A stretch of DNA of 64,000 nt. Source: Macrotis lagotis (Eukaryota; Chordata; Mammalia; Peramelemorphia; Peramelidae). How positions within the stretch are numbered: the stretch's first letter is position 1; every line of letters starts with the position of its first letter. Shown here piece after piece: positions 55,845-64,000 of the stretch. The notes beneath the pieces are model-generated. The model saw only the letters and a program-made list of their open reading frames with translations. It had not been told where the DNA came from and ran no database searches. The position numbers were made by a program, and so were the translations under genes. The stretch lies in the NCBI RefSeq assembly GCF_037893015.1, contig NC_133663.1, positions 224,709,564 to 224,773,563 on the forward strand, read 5' to 3'.

Positions 55845-56085
55845 TCTAGAGAAGCAGCATGGGATAGGAGGATAGAGTGCCAGATTTAGAGTAAATAATT
55901 CTCAGGTTTGAATCTACGTCAGATACTTTCCAGCTGGGTTAGTCCCTCTATTTCTGCCCCTTTTTATCACATGGAAGTCATAGAAGCTTCATAGCTTGGT
56001 TGTGAAGACTAGCTAATGAAGACATGTAAACAGTATTCTAATCCTTAGAGCACTGCATAAATATTAGTTAATAATGGATAATGAT
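55845..56085 (+). repeat. CORE-SINE (MIR-like), decayed
   Basis: 'GGATAGAGTGCCAGATTTAG' head, 'GGTTGTGAAGACTAGCTAAT', 'GAGCACTGCATAAATATTAG'. Confidence 0.55.
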
Positions 56086-56194
56086 GACTGTTCATACATT
56101 GTCTCCCATGCATACTCATCTACTTGCTGTTACTAGGGCTCTGCATTCCATCACTTTATCATCACTTTATGCTACACTGCCTGGAATATGTATA

Positions 56195-56268
56195 TGATCA
56201 TGTATGTGTATATGTAGATATATGTATGTATGTGTGTGTACATATATACATGTATATACGTGTATGTA

Positions 56269-56322
<54 letters not shown>

Positions 56323-56425
56323 AAGGTATAAAGGAAATGGCAAATCATTCCAGTATCTTTGCTAAGAAAACCCCAAATGGGGTCATGAAGAGTTGAACAT
56401 AACTGAAAAATGACTGAAAAATTAA
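56195..56425 (+). repeat. (TATG)n/(TA)n microsatellite then RTE-type SINE tail
   Basis: TATG/TGTG units and about 20 TA units (to about 56,320) are followed by 'CATTCCAGTATCTTTGCTAA' and 'CCCAAATGGGGTCATGAAGA'. These are the 3' tail of an RTE-tailed SINE whose head is missing. Confidence 0.8.
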
Positions 56426-56439
56426 CTACATATTTATAT

Positions 56440-56705
56440 CTATTTTATTATATATCTCCTCATCTCGGCCTTTAACATCCCCTAGTTTCTTGACAAATCT
56501 TTCTGATCTCAGTTGTTAATGATTTCTTTTACCTCAAACCATCACATATGTGAAAATTCTTACTAAATTGAATTCTATACCCCCTATCCCAATCCCCAGT
56601 ATCATAAAGCTCTTTGAGGAGAAAAATAGTTTTGTTTTGCATTTCTCTTTGTATCCCCAAGTCATGATATTTAACAAATACTTATTAGATTGGATTGGAT
56701 TGTCT
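56440..56705 (+). repeat. L2 3'-end fossil
   Basis: 'AAGCTCTTTGAGGAGAAAAA', 'CTTTGTATCCCCAAGTCATG', 'TTAACAAATACTTATTAGAT'. Confidence 0.6.
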
Positions 56706-56942
56706 AAGATAAAGTTTTATTTGGGGGGTGGTGGTGAAGTAGGAAGGACTAATCTGGCCAGATGAACATAGGAAGAGAAAGGAAGATTTGAAATGTTGAA
56801 GAGAAACTTCACTGATTTCATAGTTTTGCCTAAGGTCAATTCCATTGGTCTGCAGGGACTAGAGCCATCAGACTCTCATTCCATCCCAGTATTAGTAACC
56901 TTGTTTTCCTTGGGAATGCCCAGGATTTTTCCTACCTACATA

Positions 56943-56943
56943 T

Positions 56944-56996
<53 letters not shown>

Positions 56997-57012
56997 TATA
57001 TGCATACATATA
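56943..57012. repeat. (AC)n(AT)n microsatellite
   Basis: AC units pass into AT units, then CATATATATG-type sequence. Confidence 0.95.
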
Positions 57013-57423
57013 TAAGTGTTCATTAGATTCATGAATAATCCTATTCTATAGGTGTTTCTCAATTCTGTTGACTACTTATAGGCAGAGAGGAAAGAATATC
57101 TAAGTAGCAATTCTGTGTTAAAGCTGTCTTATATTCCTGGTGAGAGAAACTTACAGATCCTATTTACTGCCCAGTAGGTAGAAATACAAGTTTGTCAAAG
57201 AGATAATTGAATGAAGAACAGGTGAAGAGTATGTACAATTCAGTCTTATGCTTATCCTGTGGGGCAGAGCTGGGCAGGAAACCTAGGTACTCATCTAATC
57301 AGTAGAGTAAAACTATATGTTCTGGAGAAGCAAGGTTTTGAAGGCTGCTTTCTACACTAGGATTTTGCAGATCCCCCAAGTGCTAGCATTCTCTCTACTA
57401 TCTAAATTGTTTTTTCTATATTT

Positions 57424-57607
57424 TGGCATTTATATCTCAATATGAATGAAGTTGGATACTTTCCCCTGAACTTCATTGTACATCCAAGTACCTTTTGAAC
57501 AGCTCCAATTATTTGTTCCATTAACATCTACAATTCAAGAGGGTACTCATTATCTGCCCCACTCTCCATCCATCATTATTCATCATCTTAGAGTTACTAT
57601 TTCTCCA
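57424..57607 (+). repeat. Near-identical direct repeat, copy 2 (with 55387-55568)
   Basis: Same orientation, 2.04 kb from copy 1. Differences include CTCAATATG versus CTCAGTATG and one extra T in CATCATTATTCATC. Followed directly by L2-like tail sequence. Confidence 0.93.
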
Positions 57608-57619
57608 AGCACCCCTTAT

Positions 57620-57765
57620 ATTTTGTGTTTATTTACATGTTATTTTCCTCTTGTAGAATGTAAATTCCTTGAAGACAGGGACTATTTTTTTTTTTTTGGT
57701 CTTTGTCTTCCCAGTAGCTAACTCAATACTTGGAGCATATCATAAAACTTATTCTTATTGAATGA
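57620..57765 (+). repeat. L2 3'-end fossil
   Basis: 'AATTCCTTGAAGACAGGGAC' (57,662), 'TTGTCTTCCCAGTAGCTAAC', 'TTATTGAATGAATGG'. Confidence 0.75.
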
Positions 57766-57767
57766 AT

Positions 57768-58035
57768 GGTTGCTGTCTTTGGTTCTCAAAGAGGACCAAA
57801 ATGACATCACTGCGCTAGAATCAAGTTACAGTGTGTTGGATTGTGGTTATTCAGACCAATGTGATCTCAGGATGTTCTAACACAAGTGCTCCTAGAGCAC
57901 AGTGCCTTTTCTGATGAGAGCACATCAAGCTGGGTGGTCCTGTGCCAGTGTCTCTCATGTCACACAATCAATTCCAAGGTTCTTTAGAGAGATCTTGGGA
58001 GAGACCTCCATGTGAACTCTTGCCTTGTGTGAGTG
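57768..58035 (-). pseudogene. 3' end of zinc-finger-type LINE (antisense)
   Basis: On plus: 'TTGGTTCTCAAAGAGGACCA', 'GAATCAAGTTACAGTGTGTT', 'CTCCTAGAGCACAGTGCCTT', 'GCTGGGTGGTCCTGTGCCAG', 'AGGTTCTTTAGAGAGATCTT'. On minus these encode decayed SLK.L-, LAQD-, REG.VL-like residues of the RT C-terminus. About 70 bp are deleted in the middle relative to the copy at 26,143. A (TGAA)n run follows at 58,031-58,056. Confidence 0.7.
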
Positions 58036-58141
58036 AATGAATGAATGAATGAATGAAAGATCAAATGAGCATAATTTATGTAAGGAAATTTATAAACTTT
58101 ATAAATTTATAAACAACTGGATTCCTTAAGAAACAAAACCA

Positions 58142-58285
58142 TAGGGGCAACTAGGTGGTGAAGTGGATAGAGCACTGGCCCTGAAGCCAGGAGGACATAA
58201 GTTCAAACCTGATCTCAGACGTTAATACTTGCTTAACTGTGTGAACTTGGGTAAGTCACTTAATCCCATAGCCTTGCAAAAACAA
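58142..58285 (+). mobile_element. tRNA-derived SINE, A-tailed
   Basis: 'AGGGGCAACTAGGTGGTGAA' head, 'AAGTTCAAACCTGATCTCAG', 'CATAGCCTTGCAAAAACAAA'. More diverged than others; TSD unclear. Confidence 0.88.
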
Positions 58286-58955
58286 ACAAAAATGAAACAA
58301 AGCTATACCACTAATTATAATTGCTGTGTCCCTTTGGGTAAGAGTAAATTATGTAAAATGTTAATTCAGGCATTGAATTATGAACAATGTGCTCCACAAA
58401 GTCAAGAAGTCCTGAATTTAAATCCCTCCTCAGTCTCTTGGGCAGAAGGGTGCTAGAACCAACCCTAGAGAGCTCATTTAAAAATTTTCTGGGTGAGTGC
58501 TGGCACCTTAGAAATCAACAATGGTAACAAATCCAGACTTCATGCATTGCTTTGATGATTATTTAGATTTAGAAATTGTGAATAATGCAGATTAATTTTA
58601 GAAGTATGTGAGCATACATGTATTTTCCCCTAGAGAGCCCAGCTGTTAAACAAGACCATTGTCCTCTTGTATTGCTTATATAAAAGTTGCTGGAGCTCAG
58701 CAGGTTTGTAGTGGAAGGTTTGGGAAAAGAAGTTATCATCATATTGTAGGTCTAATAATAACAACACAATAAACATTTATTTATTTAGTTTGTTTTATTT
58801 TATTCCTAATTTATGTGATAAAACAAAAATATAGTATAATATAATAATAATAGTGTAATGATAATAATGGCATAATAGTATTATAATAATAGTATAATAA
58901 AAGATTATATATGAAACTTAAAACTATTATGTATAGCTTCTTATTCCATTTACAT
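58286..58955. other. No gene; AT/TAATA-rich tract
   Basis: Unassigned. 58,780-58,955 is rich in TAATAATA units. Confidence 0.5.
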
Positions 58956-58959
58956 ATAT

Positions 58960-59025
58960 GATAAATTTATGAATAATTATAATAAATTTATTTTTTCTTC
59001 CCCACTACCATTAGACACAAATAGG

Positions 59026-59063
<38 letters not shown>

Positions 59064-59230
59064 CCTATATATAAATAAAATTATTCTATAAATTTTCAAT
59101 TTATCAGTTCTTTCTCTAGATTCAGGAAGCATTTCTCTTCATAGGTCCTTATAGTTAACTTGGGTCTTTATAATAACCAAAATGACTTATTCACTCAGAG
59201 TCATTCTTAAAATAATGATACTATTACTGA
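58960..59230 (-). mobile_element. L1 3'-UTR fragment (antisense) with (TA)n
   Basis: 'ATCAGTTCTTTCTCTAGATT' and 'AATGACTTATTCACTCAGAG' correspond to the antisense L1 3' UTR as at 18,517. A TA run lies at about 59,031-59,056. Confidence 0.6.
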
Positions 59231-59249
59231 ATACAATATTCTCTTGGTT

Positions 59250-59375
59250 CTCATAAGACATTTGATAGCATTTCAAGGGTTGCAAAGGGTTACATCCATT
59301 ATCTTATTTGAATCTCACAACATCCTGTATTTAGATATTAATTGTGACACTAGGTATATAGTAGTTAACAATTGC
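59250..59375 (-). repeat. CORE-SINE tail (antisense)
   Basis: 'GTTACATCCATTATCTTATT' and 'TGAATCTCACAACATCCTGT'. Confidence 0.5.
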
Positions 59376-59901
59376 ATTTGCAGGGAAGTCCAAAAAAATG
59401 CTTCCTGAAAGTCTTAGGGAAAAAGTCATTTTTTTTTTTTTTTGGTGCTAATAAGAGAGTAGTAATAGCTAGGAGACCTCTCTAAGTTCACTGAAAGTGA
59501 AAAAGGTAGAGACTCCTTGTTGAACAAAGAATAGGGGGTGGTAATTTCAAGTTATGTGATAATCAGATTCTAACCATCATCCAAGTGACTGATACAATAT
59601 CACCTAGCTACCCTATAAATGTAAATATATGTACATATAATACATTTATCCTTTCTCTATAACATAAGATGGCTCTAGAAAAATCTGGATATTTTTAATC
59701 TAAAATATTAGCTGTAATAGAATATTAAATTACTAGCCTAGAAATCTTTATAATTTGAGATTTGAAACATACCACAACAATTCTTTGGGAATTCCTTTTC
59801 TGAATTTCCCCCTTTTGCCTGTTGGAATTTTTCACATGATATAACCATCTATATCTTTATAGATAGAAAAAGAGCAATTCACTTAAAATATAAGGTATAA
59901 T
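59376..59901. other. No gene recognised
   Basis: Unassigned AT-rich DNA. 'AAGTCTTAGGGAAAAAGTCA' resembles 46,430 ('AAGTCTTAGGGCAGTTG') but is too short to assign. Confidence 0.4.
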
Positions 59902-60031
59902 TGTAGCCGCTGGCTACTTGAGTTCAATTCTGCCTATAAGGAATCATTATTCAGACTCGGGAAAGCAAGGGTGGAAATAAAAATTTATTAAAAAGGTTAC
60001 AAGACATAGGAAGGGCTAGGGAGAGATAGAT

Positions 60032-60091
<60 letters not shown>

Positions 60092-60116
60092 CACAGATAC
60101 ATAGATACATAGATAC

Positions 60117-60198
<82 letters not shown>

Positions 60199-60479
60199 AG
60201 TGAGGCAGCATTGACTGGGTGACTGGGTCACAGGTTGGTAGAGAAGACTGTGACCCTGAGCCAGGGTCCAACCCAAGTTTTTATGTCTTGCCTCTCATCT
60301 AGGGCAACTCCCTTTTTCTATAGTGGACTCAGAACTCCCTTTTTCTATACTGGACCTAGAATTAGGTAGGGGGTAAAAACCTCAAGAATGGGGATCTCCA
60401 CCCAATTTGAGCAGCCTTTAAGATTACAATTGTTTCAGTTACCATCATAATTCTCTACTTCTAGTCAATTTACATCTCA
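59902..60479 (-). repeat. LTR-like repeat, copy 2, with (GATA)n(GA)n
   Basis: 'TGTAGCCGCTGGCTACTTGA' start and 'TAGTCAATTTACATCTCA' end on plus, colinear with copy 1 at 37,026. A GATA array (about 60,027-60,090) and a GA array of about 38 units (60,120-60,196) expand the purine tract seen in copy 1. A short 'ACTCCCTTTTTCTAT' duplication is private to this copy. Confidence 0.42.
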
Positions 60480-61022
60480 TATTCAGGACCCAGATTCTTC
60501 TGGACCTTTCAGAGTCCATTTGGAGATGAATGTATTACAGCAAAGGCTTCATTGAGGCAGGGTCCAGAGCATGATTGACTGGCACAGCTGGTTGGTATCC
60601 TGCAGAGACTGGTCTTGGAACTATAAAACCAAGAGAAACAAAAATCAAGGGAAAAAATGAGCAAGCAAAAACCAGAGATATTGTAACAGAGAAGACTATT
60701 TAACAGAGGTCCAGTAATTAGGAAAAAACTAGAAGGTCTATAAGGGGCAAGAATTTAACTTTATGATACTAAACCAGTATCAAAATACTTTATATTAGAA
60801 CACAGGTTCCAATACAATACAGATTTGTTAATGAATGCCACATAAGTTGTAAAGTTCAAAAATAGTATAAACAAATGTACTGAAAAAGGCATTTTAAAAT
60901 TGCAAGTGTCCAAAAAGTAATGTGCAGCAAAATTTTCCATTTTCCCTTTGGCCCTGTTTAGAATGAACAAAAATTTCTTGAAGAATGGATCTCTTGGTAT
61001 TATCCTGATCCACTGGTTCACT
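60480..61022. other. No gene recognised
   Basis: Immediately follows the LTR-like copy. 'GGCAGGGTCCAGAGCATGAT' and 'GGTATCCTGCAGAGACTGGT' might be internal ERV sequence (tRNA-binding-site region), but nothing decisive is visible. Confidence 0.3.
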
Positions 61023-61038
61023 CTCATACTTAATTTCT

Positions 61039-61069
<31 letters not shown>

Positions 61070-61210
61070 GGTTTTTGCAAGGCAAATGGGGTTAAGTGGC
61101 TTGTCCAAGGCCACACAGCTAGGTAATTATTAAGTGTCTGAGATCGGATTTGAACCCAGGTACTCCTGACTCCAAGGCTGGTGTTTTATCACTACGCCAC
61201 CTAGCCACCC
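61039..61210 (-). mobile_element. tRNA-derived SINE with long poly(T), perfect TSD
   Basis: Antisense SINE with about 28 T (poly-A tail), full body, head 'GGGGTGGCTAGGTGGCGTAG' on minus. TSD 'CTCATACTTAATTTCT' is identical at 61023-61038 and 61211-61226. The long uninterrupted tail suggests a young insertion. Confidence 0.97.
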
Positions 61211-61226
61211 CTCATACTTAATTTCT

Positions 61227-62440
61227 ACCAAAACCCAAATGGGATCAGAATAAGTCTAAACCATATTAAAAATTAAACAGGATATTTCTAGTTTCTCAAA
61301 AAGAGAATCCACTGAAGCCAGGATTTTTATTTGAACTGCAGTGAAAAGTACCTAGTCCCACACTATGCATTATTCTTCCCTTTAATAAAAACACATGCAT
61401 TTTTCTTGAAAACATGAATTACACACTTAGTCTGCTTGAAAACATCCTCAAACTCCACTTAGATGGCTTAATTTAAATAGTTAAAATTTAAATTTTCCTG
61501 AACAAGAAGATTCATTTACATCAGAAATAAATTGCCTTTGGCTTTGATAGCAGTTCAAAGGAATTTTTTAAAAATATATCTATTTTGAGAAGCAGTGAAG
61601 ATTTTTCTTTAGGAGTTATTTCTCTTAAAATTTTCCAAGATGGACTGAACAAGCTTTAATTTCTCAAAAGGAGAAACTGAGACACAAGCTTTTTTTTAAT
61701 GCTTACACTGATAATAACTGACTGAGGTGGAATGGGAACAAAATTCAAATTTTTGTATGTTGGCATCATTTTCTTAGCTATATAAGCTTTGATCAAAAGC
61801 CTTGTTTAAATGACAAATGAGATGATAAGCAATAGAAATTCTTCTTAGATGATTTTCATGGCTCTTTTCCCTTTGCTTTTTTAATGCAGATTTTATATAT
61901 AAAAAGATTCTGGATGATGTTTTCTAGTCCCTTGTTCCCATTTTGTTTTGAAATTGAAAAGAATTTGATTCAACTATATGAAGACCAATTTGGCTGTCCT
62001 AAGGGATTTCTGAGATTTGGGAAGGAATTAAGGAGAAGAATAAGTGAGGGTTTTGTTATTTTTGTTACTTTGATGAAACAAAGTTAAATCTCAAAATGAG
62101 TGCTGGGAAAATGGTGACTTTTTACAAAAACTCATATATAAATTGTTTTGCTGTTGTTCTTTTCCATGAACTAAGCACATACTTAGCATTTACAATTATG
62201 TCTATTTAAAAATTTAAAAGATAGAATTTTATTAACAATACCAGCATTTTTATAAATAAAAAGATAGTCATTTGACCATCTCTCTCTTGGACCAAAAACA
62301 ATCGTGGTAATCTGCTCCTGGCATATGTATTTATTGGAAGAGGGGGTGTTTTCTTTGGGTGGCAATCAGAGTGCTTAACAATTGATGAGAGAATGAATAT
62401 TAAAAAGAGGGATTGAACCTGAATTTCAGTTGTGTCATTT
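61227..62440. other. No gene or repeat recognised
   Basis: AT-rich, apparently single-copy. Frames at 61884-62087 and 62206-62457 have no known domain. The wording at 61,300-61,560 is not that of any repeat I recognise. Confidence 0.45.
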
Positions 62441-62700
62441 ACTTCAAGGTTACTCATAGGTATTGTCTAATTTCTTAATTAGCCTAAATCACTTAATGGG
62501 CATTGCCTCAGTCAGACTGAGACTTGAGAAACACCTTAGCTTAAAATGGTCAACATCTCCACTGCATCCAGGGTCTTCTCCAGTTGTCCTGATCTATATC
62601 TTGTCAATGGGCATAGATGTCTCCAAATGATGACTCTGCAGAGCTCCCTGGCATCACATCCCTGATATGTGAATCCTCTTCAAGAAGAACAACAACAATC
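62440..62700 (+). repeat. Non-coding repeat sharing the zinc-finger LINE terminus
   Basis: Inverted relative to the copies at 17,597, 22,386 and 53,895: 'GGGCATTGCCTCAGTCAGAC', 'CCAGTTGTCCTGATCTATAT' and the terminus 'CTTCAAGAAGAACAACAACA'. Confidence 0.55.
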
Positions 62701-62974
62701 CCTAGCTCTGAGCAGTCTATTCCAAGAATTTATCCCCATCCAAACCTGAATGGAGTATAATGACTTCCCCATTTGGGTGGGATCCAGATTAAGCAAGAGA
62801 AGAGTTCATCCTTCAAAGACTGAAGTTCTAAAATAAGGTCAGAGGAAAAAGAGGGAAATCTGAATCTCCCCAAATCATTTATTATTAATAATCATTTCTC
62901 TCAATATTTGAATGTTTAATAAGTAATATTATTATAATATTAATAAGTAACAATATTAATATTTAACAAATAAC

Positions 62975-63165
62975 CTCAGGATTCAAAAATTAGCTAGCTG
63001 TGTAACACTGGACAAGTCACTTAACTTCTGTTTTCTCAGTTTCCTCAAATGTAAAATGGAAATAATAATAAAAGCACCTACATCCCAGAGATGTTGTGTG
63101 GATGAAATAAGTTTCTCAAGATTTTTCAAGTTCATGAGGTCTTATTATGCTAAAATTTACAATAA
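62975..63165 (+). repeat. CORE-SINE (MIR-like)
   Basis: 'ACTGGACAAGTCACTTAACT', 'GTTTCCTCAAATGTAAAATG', 'AATAATAATAAAAGCACCTA'. Confidence 0.65.
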
Positions 63166-63194
63166 ACATTCATTTGTTTCTTTTTTTTAAAAAA

Positions 63195-63281
63195 AGATGC
63201 ACTTATAAATATTTTTGCTACTCTGTCTTTGACCTGTCTGGGGAATATACCTAGCAATAGTATCATTGGTGGCAAAGGGAA
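63195..63281 (-). repeat. L1 3'-end fragment (antisense)
   Basis: 'TATAAATATTTTTGCTACTC' and 'GAATATACCTAGCAATAGTA' then 'ATTGGTGGCAAAGGGA' match the antisense L1 3' region (usually 'atagacctagtagtggtat', 'tgggtcaaaggg'). Confidence 0.6.
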
Positions 63282-63321
63282 AATATATGAGTTAATGATT
63301 CATAGCATTAACTCATATATT
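63282..63321. repeat. Perfect 16-bp inverted repeat, 8-nt loop
   Basis: 'AATATATGAGTTAATG' (63282-63297) and its exact reverse complement (63306-63321) around 'ATTCATAG'. Confidence 0.97.
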
Positions 63322-64000
63322 CCAAAAACATCTTGCCTATTTGAAAAGACTATGAATAACAATACTAGTGGCAGACTGCATGACTATTATACTTAAATTG
63401 AGAGAAGTCTTGTCATCAAACTGACTATAAAGATATGAATTTTTGGCTATAGCATGTGCCCATTTGTGTCCATGGAGTGAGTTCCTATACTAGTGTAGAG
63501 AGTTAATCAAGAAAGCCTGGTCAACATGCAATGATGTCCTCTTGAAAGGTACAAATATCTCCAACAATCAAATCATGTTTTAGGGATATGCCAATGTTTA
63601 GTTCTCATTCAAGTTCATTTAATATCCTGGGGTGTCTAATACTATTTTATAATAATTCAGTTCTGCATCTTTTTCAAAAAGGTTCCTATGGGAGGGAAAA
63701 GGAGGATGATAACAGATTGATTAAATCCTGGGTGTTTATTCTTTTCTAGAAGGAATTCATACAAAAGCATAGGTTTATAAGTTAACAGATTGTATAAGTC
63801 CCTGAAGAAAAGGTGGGACCCAATGGAGAGGGAAGAATTATATCAAGTATTTATTCCATTGACTGTTGGAATTAAAGCTGTCCTGTATTAACCAGTGAAA
63901 ACTGGTTTGTCTTTTATGACCCCAGCCTCCCAGAATGCATGTATGCCAAGGTTAATAAAACTAGAGACTGAATATCATCCTTTCTTTCAATCTCTTGCTG
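63322..64000. other. No gene or repeat recognised
   Basis: Unassigned sequence to the end of the window; no open frame above about 60 codons. Confidence 0.45.

Noticed and set aside
57476..57721. Coding exon within the near-identical duplication
   Set aside because: The frame runs into L2 tail sequence and a poly-T run, and copy 1 does not keep it open over the same extent. No splice evidence.

Overview
The window looks like intergenic DNA from a marsupial. The tRNA-derived SINEs, L1 3' ends, HAL1-type ORF1-only elements and L2/CORE-SINE fossils all fit. The SINE subtype with an 'ATTACCTAGCTGTGTGG' core and 'CCTTGCAAAAA' tail makes me lean to an Australian (perhaps dasyurid) lineage; that is inference. 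I found no intact host gene and no convincing host exon. The only cellular coding sequence is a broken retrocopy of URM1.

Layout. 0-5.4 kb: CORE-SINE and L2 fossils, a nested LINE 3' end, one SINE with target-site duplications (TSDs) and an AT-rich hairpin. 5.47-8.67 kb: HAL1 copy A (minus). 8.7-26.9 kb: mostly old L1/L2/SINE fragments between unassigned, AT-rich single-copy-looking DNA. 26.97-30.22 kb: HAL1 copy B (plus). 32.55-35.75 kb: HAL1 copy C (minus), facing B across 2.35 kb. 37-38.9 kb: an LTR-like repeat and an L1 5' half (minus). 38.9-43.7 kb: an L1 (plus) with its 5' end but without its reverse-transcriptase half, interrupted in the endonuclease domain by the URM1 retrocopy. 44.0-45.3 kb: a second LINE family (reverse transcriptase with C-terminal zinc-finger-like motif). 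45.8-64 kb: SINEs, L2 fossils, microsatellites, a second LTR-like copy and a near-identical ~185-bp direct duplication.

Most notable is the HAL1 family. Three full-length copies of about 3.2 kb each carry one L1-ORF1-type frame, no ORF2, a GC-rich leader, and target-site duplications of about 15 bp. Each also carries the same three SINE-derived blocks, antisense, in its 3' region. This family therefore amplified as a HAL1-SINE composite. The SINE blocks differ from free SINEs mainly by T-to-C changes (A-to-G on the HAL1 sense strand), which raises RNA editing as one explanation.

The elements depended on each other: HAL1 and the A-tailed SINEs presumably used L1 machinery; a second SINE family carries an RTE/BovB-like tail; a non-coding family seems to share the terminus of the zinc-finger LINE. 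Family names rest on recognising motifs and layout by eye; no database search was run.
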